Of a stretch of DNA of 36,796 nucleotides, positions 1 through 12,600 are shown in pieces. Origin of the DNA: Branchiostoma floridae (lineage: Eukaryota > Chordata > Leptocardii > Amphioxiformes > Branchiostomatidae); NCBI RefSeq assembly GCF_000003815.2, contig NC_049989.1, positions 17,777,668 to 17,814,463 of the forward strand. The letters run 5' to 3'. The notes beneath the pieces are model-generated. The model was given only the letters and a program-made list of their open reading frames with translations, had not been told where the DNA came from and did not search any database. A program made the position numbers and the translations under genes. Each line of letters starts with the position of its first letter. Position 1 is the stretch's first letter.

Positions 1-510
1 CTCGGGGCGGGGCATTAACCCTTTATTATCTACTCTTGAATTGATTCACCCAGTAACTTGACTATGGTCCACCAATATATTGTATAGAATTGTATATTAT
101 GTAGAATTGTGTTAAATGTTTATCTACATAGTTTGCCACTGATAATAGGAATGTACACTACAAAAATCTTCAAATTTAATTTTTTTCTTGAGTTGTACAT
201 GCTATTACATTTTTTTGTCACTACCATTTTGTGTTACAAAGACAATTATAGTACTTACATGTATGAACAGTGTAATTCAAAAATTACTGAAAATTTACTG
301 TGGCCTCTCTGTCCCCAAATCATCACACTGCAAATATATGTGTTTTCATTGTATGATGGAATCAATGTTCTTACACCAAGAATACCTTTCCACAAACTTA
401 AAACTTCAAACACAGAGAAAAACTTTCCTCTCCCATTGTATCATATTATACGTCCCACGAAAAAATAAATGAATCTACAGTATCTAAATTTTGTTTCCTC
501 TCATTGACAG

Positions 511-664
511 GGGTGTGGGTGCTATGGAGATTGTTGCCATGGATATGAAGTTGCGTGGGATGTACATGGCTCGGCAGCTCAGCTTCGCTGGAGTCTCCTT
601 CAAGATCGAAGAAATCCCGTTGGAGGACGAGTTCATCACGATGTACGATGCAGCAGTCAAACTG
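511..664 (+). CDS. SBNO1: SBNO exon A (first exon in window)
   Basis: This exon starts after a pyrimidine-rich acceptor (tcattgacag) with the third base of a codon, so an upstream exon must exist outside the window. It encodes [19 protein letters not shown], the invariant SBNO block following the first helicase lobe, and ends at CTG before gtgaga. The 510 bases before it are AT-rich intron with no recognisable feature. Confidence 0.93.
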
Positions 665-3600
665 GTGAGATGGAGGACTTCAGTTGATAAACTCTAACTT
701 GTTCATTAAAATAATATGATAGTGAATAATGGTAGTTTCTTTCATACTTAGTGCTACTGTAAATGTAATGCAGTCAAACAGCAAAAGGTCAAAGGTGCTT
801 GGAAGTCGGTATCAGCTTGAGCAGTTGAGCACCTTTAACCTTTCCAAGCACCTTTGACCCTTTGCTGAAGTTACACTTCCAGTCTGGATGTGTGACATAG
901 ACTTTGGGTCATTACAACATGAAAAGGATCAGAGGACTGATCGAAAGCTTGTTGGTAAGTGCTTTAATTTTGTGTACGGTTATAAAGACTAAAATTGTAT
1001 CATAATGTTGATTACCGTCACAGATGAACTTAACATCGAGCAGAACTAGTACTGACATATCTTTTCTCTGCCCAGTGGGTTGATGCGAGGGAGTACTTCC
1101 AGAAGGCAGCTGAGCTGATTGACGCAGAGCACCGCATGAGGAAGTCGATGTGGGGCCAGTTCTGGTCGGCACATCAGCGCTTCTTCAAGTACCTCTGTAT
1201 TGCTTCCAAGGTCAAACCGGCCGTCAGGATAGCCCGCGAGGCCGTCAAAAGTGGCAAGGTACGGAGACAGAGCAAAAAAAGTAATGCCTGTACTATAGTC
1301 ACCGTCACATAGCAAGAAAATAGTTTAAAAAAAGGCTTTATGAGTCTGTGAGCTGAAAAAAAGTTTAAAGATGGGATATGTCCAGTGTTCTCTCCATCAC
1401 CGCACAATTTTTAGAGATATTCAGAGATCATCCAGTCTTGTTCAATTGGGTGGTAGATTTTCAGATGGAAAAAACATGTATGACTTTCTGGCGATCTTGA
1501 AATTCATCCGCCCATTGGCAATCTACAAATGCGTCTGCATCACATCATCAATAAAAAGGCCCACCTGATAACAACTATCTTGCTATGACATTACAGTTGT
1601 CCTAAAAGAAAGAGAAAAAACATTTCAACATGACCAGTGGTGCATACAGTCTCCAATTGTTACAGAAAGTTAATCTAATCCAGTCCAATTTAATCAAATT
1701 ATTACATTATGTGACACTTTTTGTATCATTCTTGTACAACAAGTGTTTCTGTTACTGTTACAGTGCATCGTGATTGGTCTGCAGTCTACAGGAGAAGCCA
1801 GGACTCTAGAGGAGCTGGAGAATCAGGGGGGAGAACTCAACGACTTTGTCTCCACTGCAAAGTACGGAGTCTATTATGGTTTTAAAAAAATAGATGTGAA
1901 AGTGTGATTTGTATGGTGTGCTATAAGCCCCTGTTGTGTCAAAAATAGCCCCTCAACCTTTTCCAGACCATGGTTGTGAGTTTTTTAAAGTCAATAAAAA
2001 AAATGTGAAAAATTAAGATTAGGAAAATCATAGTTTGCTTGCATACAATCAGAGACAAAAACTTGAGCTAGAATATGATGGATTTGGGGCTACTGGGGTA
2101 GTTGAGGTCTCGGGCTAAGAAGTCTCGGGCAAAGAAGTCTCGCTAAGAAGTCAAGCCTCCAGCCTGGCACGGAGCAACCCCAACTGTGGGGGCTGTCACT
2201 ACCGTGCCAGGCAGGGAGTTCAAACAGGTAATGGATATAGAGAAGAGCTTCCCTGTGCTGGACCGCAGACGACTGTAGGACATCTTGGTCTGACTTCACA
2301 TTGGGGAAAAGGCACTTTCTCATGGCTAACGGTTTTGTGTGATTGGTTAGGGAGTGGTCGGGAGAAAAGTCGTGAAATGGTCCTGGATGTGTGACAAGCA
2401 ATTGTTTACATCCGTTTCTTGGTCTTTTTCTTGTGACATGACAAAAACTGACAGTTTTGTGTGATTGTTGCTCCAGGGGGGTGTTTCAGACCCTGATAGA
2501 GAAGCACTTCCCGGCGCCGGACCGCAGGCGGCTGTCGGACATCTTCGGTCTGGACTTCAGCCGCAGCAGCAGCCGCAGCAGCAGCCCTGACAACACCCCC
2601 ATCCCTGGGGAGAAGAGGAAGAGAGGTTGGTTTCTCGTAATCTGTATCTGTATCTATATATATATAACCGGTATTACAGCCCTTCAGCATAACACACAGG
2701 CATGCGGCGCGGTAGCAGCACGGACAACGCCCCCATTCCTGGGTAGAAGAGGAAGAGAGGTTGGTTTCTCGTAATCTGTATCTATATATATATAACCGGT
2801 ATTAGAGCCCTTCGGTGTAACACACAGGCATGCGGCGCGGTAGCAGCACGACAACACCCCCATCCCTGGGGAGAAGAGGAAGAGAGGTAGGGGGTTTGTC
2901 GTTAGGATTGTTGACTTAGAATCTAAAGGTTCTAGGTTCGAATCCCTAGCAGTCTCGGATGTGCTGTCTCTAATGGACCATGTTTGAGGAAAACCACACC
3001 TCTGGCATGATTAAGAATATACCACATTAGAGTTATAACAAAGAGTAAGGGTCTATCCTGGCTTGGGTGGATTGATTGGGTGATAGCTGAACCAATTGAC
3101 TAAATGATAGATCAATTGATTGATTGATTGTTTTTCATGTAAACGTCTTTTAGATGGATAAATATCCAGGGCTCGAAATACTGGGTGCATGTGCACCCAG
3201 GTGCACCCAAAATTGGAGCTGTGCACCCAATTATTTTCTGTGGGTGCCCAGGTGCATACAAATATTTTCTTTGTTTATGTATGTAAAGATAGCAAAGTAT
3301 ACTAGTATACATCATATTTTTGACATCTAAGTGTTAGAAAGATAATTTAACTAAATTTTATTATTAGTTAAATTTAAGTACTAGTGGTGCACCCAAAAAT
3401 TTTTTTAAGCTGGGTGCACCAGTGCACCTAATCCCAAAAATGAATTTCGAGCCCTTATATCTGTCTGGAAATAATCAATTACATGTATAGCATGGTGCCT
3501 GCCAGGTAGAAATTAATCTTATTGTAAATAAACTTTCCTCTCAGACACAAGTCCCCTCTCAGTGCTGTCCTCCAAGAAAGGGAAGATGGACAATAAAGTA

Positions 3601-6600
3601 TCCGGAGGTTCTGACAGTGACTCAGACTCCTCCACTTCGGATTCCGACAACAACGTGGACAGCGACGAAGACGACTTCTTCTCGCCGAAACACGGCTCTT
3701 CCGATGAGGACGATGACTTCAACCCGTTTGGGTCAGGATCGGACGAAGACGGTGGGTCATTTTTCTTCCGCTTGCGAAAAGGAATCTGAGATATGTTGAT
3801 GCATTTCTACAGCCAATCCATTTATTTTCACTGAGACTAATAGGAAATGAGACTAATGGCCTTTTGAGTTTGTGTTGAAACAATTCTGTAGGACAGTAGT
3901 AATATACCGTAAATGCATAGTCCAAATGACATACAAAATGTAGATTCATGGTTGAAAGGTTGATTAAACAAATGTTAGTAGATGAATGACAGATGACAAA
4001 GATATTTTGTACCATCATGTAGTCACAAATGCCAACAAATGATCTTGTATTCTGAGTGATACACTGTAAGTCTGTACGGCAGTTGGAAGTTTTCCACCCA
4101 TCTATCATAAAGGAGTTGCTCCTTGGTGGTACAGAAGTACCCCCTACTCCCTAGTAATTCTTGACGGTATCTCAGCATTACATTTTCTCCACAGACCCCT
4201 GGCTAAGCAGGATCGAGAAAAGACCACCAAAGAAGGAGAAGACAAAGTCCAAGCCAAAGAAACTGAAGAAGAGCAAGTCCCTGGACCCAGCCAGCCTTGA
4301 TAGTTCTAACAACTCCACACCCAAGTCTGCCAACAGTCTGAGGAAGACAGCCATAGCTAACGCTGCGTCCCAGTCAAAGATAGACTCCAGTAAGTGGATA
4401 TTGTATAAATGTGTTTTTACTCCAGTGCCAGAGTAAGGTTGCCAAGGTGGTCTTGTCATCAGGGTTGTTGACCTAAAGATTCTGGGTTTAAATCCCAAGC
4501 AGTGCCCTTGGGAAAGGTTCTTTACGTCTATTCTTCCCTTGACAGAGATAAAAAGCAGGATAGAAATAACTGACTGCTGCTGGTGTTGTTACTTTCATGA
4601 AGGAGGTACTGTTTTTGGTTATGTTAATGTGTTTGCAACTGTAACTTAAGGTCCTTTTATGGATGTATATACACAGCTGACCACTAATGTTGTTATGTCT
4701 TGTGTAGCCCCTATGTTCAGCAGTATGGATGCAGCTGACCAGTGTTATTTTGTCCTCTGTAGCCCCTATGTTCAGCAGTATGGACACACCTGACCACTGA
4801 TGTTTTTTTTTCCTGTCTTAATAGGCCCTATGTTCAGCAGTATGGACACAACTGACCACTGATGTTGTTTTGCTCTGTCTAGCCCCTATGTTCAGCAGTA
4901 TGGACACAACTGACCACTGATGTTGTTTTGCTCTGTCTAGCCCCTATGTTCAGCAGTATGGACACAACTGACCACTGATGTTGTTTTGCTCTGTCTAGCC
5001 CCTATGTTCAGCAGTACGGACACAACTGACCACTGATGTTGTTTTGCTCTGTCTAGCCCCTATGTTCAGCAGTATGGACACAACTGACCACTGATGTTGT
5101 TTTGCTCTGTCTAGCCCCTATGTTCAGCAGTATGGACACAACTGACCACTGATGTTGTTTTGCTCTGTCTAGCCCCTATGTTCAGCAGTACGGACACCGC
5201 TAACCACCATACTTTTGTTTTGCTCTGCCTAGCTCCTATATTCAGCAATATGAGCCCAACTGGCTACTAATGTTGTTTTGTCCTCTGTAGCCCCTATGTT
5301 CAGCAGTACAGACACTCACTCACTCAGACACAGCTGACCACTGTGCTTTTTTTTCTCTATCTAGCCCCTATGTTCAGCAGTATGGACGCTGCTGACCAGG
5401 CCCAGGCCATGAAAAAGGAACTGCTGGACAGGATAGAGAAGCTGGGAGGGATTCTGCCTCCGAACACTCTGGATGAGCTCATTGATGATCTTGGAGGGCC
5501 AGAGAATGTGGCTGAGGTATTTTTTGTTTGTTTATTAGAATTCTTTACCACGCATTTGGATGAGGGGAGGGAACAGGTGTGCCTCATCTTTGCTGGCTCT
5601 CACCCCGGCATGTCATACAATAAAGGCTTTGCCTACCTACCTACCCACTCCCTTGACCTCCAAGTCTTTGGGGGGACAAGGTAGCCATGAAGATGAAGAG
5701 TTGCCTCCAGGCCCTAAAGAAGGCTAGCTGAACAAAAACTATCTAACATTTTAAACTAAGTTAGGGACACCCCTATGTTCTCACATCCCTACATTAACGG
5801 GTGTCAAAATATAGGGTTGTCGGAACATAGCTGTGTTCGAACATAGGTTTGTCAGAACATAGGGGCGTAGGAACATAGGGGTGTCAAAGCATAGGGGTGT
5901 TGGAACATAGGGGTGTCGGAACATAGAGGTACAATGTATTGTAACATAGAGGTATCGGAACATAGGGTTGTAGGAAAATGCATAGGGGTGTCAGAACATA
6001 GGGGTGTCAGAACATAGGGGTGTCGGAATATGGAGGTGTCAGAACATAGGGGAGTCCAAACGTAGGGGTGTCCAAAATCCAAATACATTTGTGTAGAAGC
6101 AAAGGTCTACAATGTATCAACTAACTCCATGCTCTGTGTTGGAGCATAGTGGCATCGGACCATAGGGGCGTCAGAACTTAGGGGCATTGGAACATTGGGT
6201 TCTCAGAACACACTGTAAGGGTGGTGGAATATGGGTGTGTTGGAACATCTAACTCCAGGGTGTAACAACTAACTTCCATTCTCCTATGCAGAGGGACCAC
6301 AGTCGTGTCGAAACTCCTTGTGTTTACCTCTGCTGTCTTGCGCACTCAGACCAGTTACGGACTGCCCTACTTATACAATGTAGATATTAATGAGCTTACC
6401 CTTATATGGGCAGTCAGCCGTTGGGGATCGGGCGTAGGAGGATGGTGCTATATAAGACGTAACATGATTGGCTGATAGCTTCCCAGCGGCCTTTGCGAGA
6501 CAGCTTTCGACAACAAAAAGCCCAAGAAAAGTCTATTCTCTGATTGGTTGACAGCTGGTTTATGGCGACAATCATAATAATCGCTGGTAGGCATCTAGAT

Positions 6601-9600
6601 AGCAGGACCCCATAGGCTAATGCTGTTGGGGACCGGGTGTTAGGAGGATGCTAACTTCATACTCTGACGATGCCGTAACCACAGATGACGGGCAGGAAAG
6701 GACGGGTTGTGAGTAACGATGAGGGGACGATCTGCTACGAGTCCAGAAGTGCGACAGACGTGCCGCTGGAGATCCTCAATCTAACAGAGAAGCAGAGATT
6801 CATGGACGGGGAAAAGGTATCATCAGTAATTTTTATTATTGTTTTTTTTTTGTAACTTAAAGCAGAATAGATTTGTACCTAACACAGGTTTCCTACCTAA
6901 GTAATGTGTGCCATACCTTACGTGTACATTTGTGTGAACATTAAAGGATAGCATACAGCATCCTTAGTTTTGTAGAAAAGCTAGATCACTATAGGTAAGT
7001 TTTTACAAATGTTGTAAAGGTAGAACACAGTAATCATTTCATCAAAGACTCCATGAGTACTGTGCCAGTAATGGTATTTTGATTGATATCTTAAGCACTA
7101 GCTGATGCAGTGTTAAGATACTAGTAGATACCTACATGCTAGTGAAAAGTTGTTGGTGTTCATGGTCAGGGCTCGAAATTCATTTTTGGGATTAGGTGCA
7201 CTAGTGCACCCAGCTTAAAAAAATCATCTTTCTAACACTTTGATGTCAAGAATATGATGTATACTAGTATACTTTGATATCTTTACATACATAGACATAA
7301 GAAGATATTTGGGCACCCTGTGCATCCACAGAAAATAATTGGGTGCACAGTTCCAATTTTGGGTGCACCTGGGTGCACATGCACCCAGTATTTCGAGCCC
7401 TGATGGTGTTTACCATACATGCAATAATTTTAGCAGTGTTCTTTTTTATTGGCCACATCTTAAATGTCATGTTTTCTCCCCACAGAATATCGCCATCATC
7501 TCAGAAGCAGCCAGCTCAGGGATTTCTCTGCAGGCGGACAAGCGTGTTCAGAACCAGCGCCGCCGCGTGCACATCACCCTGGAGCTGCCCTGGAGTGCAG
7601 ACAGGGCCATCCAGCAGTTTGGTCAGTCCTGCTTCAAACTCATTTTTTTAAAATCAGATTTTCATTTATCTATTTAACGTTCGTTCACCTTTATCCGTAG
7701 GGTAACCTATGTCTGTTGTATACAAAAATAGGGTATTTTGGGATGGTTAAGTCGATGGAAGGTAGTTTCACATTGCAATATCTTAAAAATGTTGACATTT
7801 GAAACTCACATTGTTGACCTGAAATCCCTAAATACCCAGCTTTTTAAAGCAACGAATCTAGGTTACCCAACGGAAAAAAGTGACCTAGCATTATTTGCCC
7901 TTAAAGAAATAAGAAATACATAACAATGAATTGTCAAAGAAATGTAACAGTGCAAAATTATGGGGGCCAGAAATGAAAGAAAATCAAATTGCATGAATCA
8001 AAACTAATATCTATATCGTAAGTCAATCCTTTTTGATGGGAAACTTTAAACCACGGCTAAAGTGGCCACTTCTGCTCTGTCGTTCAAGAAACTGCTAAGA
8101 AATGGTAATCACTGCTGACCCCTGACCTCCTGACCCGGCACTAACATTGATTAATGAGTTACGATTTTGATTTATGTTTATGTATATATTGTTACTTTGG
8201 TTGTTCATTTTTTAGTTTATTTTATTTCTTTGTTATGCTATTTTGTGTATGTTATTCTGTACAGGGCACGCCTGGAAAGCAGTGCGCAAAGTACTGAGTG
8301 TGTCTACCCTGTATAAAGAAATCAGAAATAAATAAATAAATTACAGTATCTAGACTAAAGGTGCAAGAACATGCATAATGCTGTGGCCACAGTTTGTAAA
8401 AGGTGCCCCACAGGATAGGTTACCGGGTATTTTCTTTCTTCTGCACTTACAAGCATGACACGCTTGTGACCCCGTGCTTCATTTTGCTATGAAGGGTACA
8501 GGGGGGTCAAGTTGTTTTTGATACTTGGGATTTAGAATACTCTGCTTATTTTTTGTTTGTTTATGTATTTTCCAGGTCGTACGCACCGTTCTAACCAGGT
8601 TTACGCCCCAGAGTACATGTTTCTCATTTCGGAGCTAGCAGGAGAAAGGAGGTTTGCCTCTATTGTGGCCAAGAGGCTGGAGAGCCTGGTATGTTCATTT
8701 CTTTTGTTTTGATTTGTAAAAGAAAATAACTAAGAGGGTCTGCATGGGGGGTCCCGACAACGATTTACGCTGAATTCAGAAGAACCCCCTACGTATTACG
8801 CTACATAAAGGAAGGCAATTACGCTAAATTTGGTCGCCTCGCTACAAATTACGTGGATAAGATGGTTTTCCCTACGAATTACGGGAAATAAATTAGGCTG
8901 CCTACGCCTTACGTAACAGAGCATACAGACCCTCAACCAATAGTTCAGATAGGCACCATACTGTAAATTCATCTATTTTCACGGTAGAAACGGAAAGGGG
9001 ACTTTCACAGTGCTTTAAGTTTAGGAGAAAGATAATTCTGTTGTACAGTATACAATGGAAAAGCTTATTTGCATTGAATTTGTGATGGAAAGGTCCCTGC
9101 AAAAATAAAGCCATTACATAACTTTGAAGATTTACAGTTAACAAATTAAGTAGTACTACACAATTTAGCACTGTACTTTAAATTGTTTCCTTGACAAATT
9201 TGTTTTGTAGAATAAGCTTGTTCAGAATGGTATGACAACTTGGCGTCATGTTCTGTCTTAGGGTGCCCTCACCCATGGTGACAGGAGGGCAGGTGAGGCC
9301 AGAGATCTCAGTAGATTCAACATTGATACAAAGGTAAGCTTTTCTGTTATGTCTGACTATTACTTTGTATATACTTAAAGCCCCTGTCATACATTCAGGA
9401 CCTTCCCACGACTGTATACATTGTATATGTATTACATTGTACATGTATAATTCTTCTGACCACTCCCCAACCAAGGTGCTGTGTTGGGAATAGCCTGGAA
9501 TTCTTCCTCTTATAGCTCCTGTTCAATCCTCTGATTACATCTAAGAAGAATATGACCTTCACAACTTTGATTTGACAAATTCAATATCCAGTCAACACAG

Positions 9601-12600
9601 AAGACTTTTAAAGAGTAGGAGGCAACCTTGCTGACCGATTTCAAGCCACAGATATTGTTGCTCATGACTAAGTCCCAACCATGGTCTGTAGAAGGTCAGG
9701 AGGCCATGGAAGCTGTCTATGACTAGGGCTGTAATTGTTTATAGTGCACAGTAGTTCAGTGACAAGTTGGTTCTTAGGTCTAGGTGTTTAATATGTATAA
9801 TGTCAACAAACTGTCTTTTTTCTTCAGTATGGCAGAACAGCTCTGGAGGCAGTGATGAAGGCTGTTGTTGGGTTAGAACCCCCGATCGCTCCCCCTCCTG
9901 AGGACTACCAAGGAAACTTCTTTCACGGTATCTTGGCTTCCTGCAACTTTCCTTCTCTTTTTACTTCATCATGGTAGTTTGCAGGTTTTACACAGGAATG
10001 ATACTTTGTATAGAGTGTGTGTGTGTGTTTGCATGTCTGTATATTTGTGTTTGTACAAATGTATTATGCTAATTCACCTTTATCCAAAGGGTAACCTATA
10101 TCCGTTGTTTATAAAAAAAAAGCGTATTTAGGGATATGAAGTTGATGGACAGTGGTTTCAAGTTTGAACATTTTGAAAATATTGCAAATTTGAAACCACA
10201 GTCTGTAGACTTGATATACTAAATCAGTAAATGCGCTGTTTTAACGACAACGGATAAAGGTCACCCCTCGGATAAAGGTAAACCAGCCTTAATTGTATGT
10301 GTGTGTGTTTGTGTGTATGTATGTACATAACGTGTGTGTGTTTGTGTGTGTGTTTGTATCTGTATGTGCATCGCCATAACTCACAGTAGTACTACTGATA
10401 CAGATCCTTAGTACTGATTCTGTTGTCTATGGGAATAGAGGGGTTACCAAGCAGTATGGTAAAAGGTGGTGAAGTCTGCTATCTCTGAATGCCTTCTGTG
10501 TTTTGTGTTGCAGATATCCTCCATGGCTTGATAGGAGTAGGGCTTGTCAGCATGGACGAGAGACTCAACATTCCCAATTTAGACAAAGGTAAGGATTCAA
10601 CCTTGATGACCTTGATTCAATCACCAATCCCTGAATATATCCGGCATGCAAATGCATGCCCTGTGTGCTGCACCCAGATACAACTGGGATAGGACGTTCA
10701 AAGTAACAACGTTGGAGCGCGCGTTGCGTGCGAAACCTGGAAGTTGGGGGGGGGGGGGGGTCGGCCTTGTTCCGGGGTTGTCTTTTTAGAGGTCATTGGT
10801 CAAACCCTGAATATTATTGGGCTGAAACTCTGGCAGTTTAAGGGTTAACAGTTGAAATGACCTACACGTGTACTTACAATTTGAAAAATCAGCCAGCTTG
10901 GACAACCTGGTCTAGTTTTGATTGTGATGCTTTAAAATTTTGTAGAATGCAGGTTTAAATAACTACGAGGTATTCTTTTTATTTGTTGACTCTGTAAATT
11001 CACATATTTACCCGGGAACTTGATCCTGCAGAGACAGTTTTTACAGTCTTTTAAGTTTGCGTTCTGTATCACAGTGTAGTAATACATTGGAAATAGTTCT
11101 GCACAGTTTTATAGATTCTTGACATGAATCAGTGAAAATAAAACCATCACAAACATCTCAAGATTTACAAGTCATATTTGTTGACTTCATACAGATTACA
11201 ACAGCATGCCCAAGTTCCTGAACAGAATCCTGGGCCTGACAGTGAACCTTCAGAACGGGCTGTTCGCGTACTTCCTGGACACGCTACACGAGGTCATCCA
11301 GAGGGCGAGGCGGGACGGCAGATACGACATGGGCATCCTCGGTGAGGCTACCTTTCTGATAAGCAATCAAACAAGCATTTCTAGTGTTTTTGTGGATCTG
11401 TTTGAAATGGTCATCACATATATATATTTTGGTGCTTTTTTTGTTGTTCTTAGTCAAAAATCTGAAGAGATCTGACATTTTCAAGACAAATGTGAACCAA
11501 AATAACTTCTCTGACCAAATATATTGATGCATGTCACCAAAGTCAAAAGCAGAGTCTCAAAACTGTTTTGAATTCTTAAATTATGCTTGATTATACTTTC
11601 TTACAATGTGGGATCAGTTTCCTTTATATCATGAGCACTGTCTCTATTGTGAATCATCTATAGAATAATAAAAAAAACACAACATCTGATAATACTAGTC
11701 TTGCAGTATCACAGTGAATGTAGTATACTCGTTAGTAATGATTGGTTTTTATTAGCTTTATCTGTCTTGTCAACTGCCAATAGTTGTTAACAGTAGTTTC
11801 TATTTTTTTCCTACCTTTTTATGTAGACTTGGGTTCAGGGGGAGACCATGTCAGGCTTCTGGAGACCAAGAGGTTCAAGGGAAGCAGTGCCTCCCGGCAG
11901 GCGCTTGTGGAACTGCATACTGTAAGAACTTTGAAATTCATTCTCTGAATTTTTGTATTGCTAGATTAGTGCTCAAGATGGTCTTTTATCATAATTGTCT
12001 TTAAGGTGATTTACCACGTCAAATGTATCATTAAAATAAAAAAATACAATACACAAAGTCATGTATTACATGATTGTATAATAAAAATGGCAAAATTTGG
12101 AGACTGCTATCCATACGATGCTAAAACTTCCTACAGTAACTGTATCCGCTTTCGCAAGGTAACTGTTTCCAAAAGTCATACCCAGGCCAGTTATCTGGGT
12201 AACTGATATCTTACGTATCGTATTACCTGAATGTCTACTCTCCATCAACATTTTTTATGCTTAATTCAAAGTAACGTCAATAATTGCTGATGCAGTCATG
12301 TTTCGGCTTCTTTGAGCAGTCTTACTGATGTCTTTTTTCCGTTTCCAACACAGTTAAGTGTAGAGAGAGGAGTCTCTTGGAAGGAGGCATTAGACTTGTA
12401 TCGGGAACTTGTGCAGTATGAGGAAGGATTCTACCTCTCCAAACAGGTTAGTAGAGGGATAGAAAAAACCTAGGGTTGCAGGTCCTTCAATGCACTGCAC
12501 ACTGTTAGTCCAATGTTCAACAGGGCTATGCCTGAAGCACAATACAGAACTTATAAATTACTCTATTTCTTATGAGTAAAGGTTTGCTACCATGTCAGCT

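Noticed and set aside
2925-2955. tRNA gene from the perfect B-box
   Set aside because: No paired acceptor stem, anticodon arm or terminator fits; it is a SINE fragment.
3519-3722. Minus-strand Ser/Glu-rich frame
   Set aside because: It is the antisense shadow of the SBNO acidic exon.
4670-5390. CRISPR-like regular spacing of the 58-bp units
   Set aside because: The whole unit is repeated with no variable spacer, and the context is an animal intron; it is a splice-acceptor minisatellite.
5781-6088. Minus-strand open frames with repeated SDTPMF/TPLC peptides
   Set aside because: They come entirely from the 16-bp minisatellite and have no start context or splice support.
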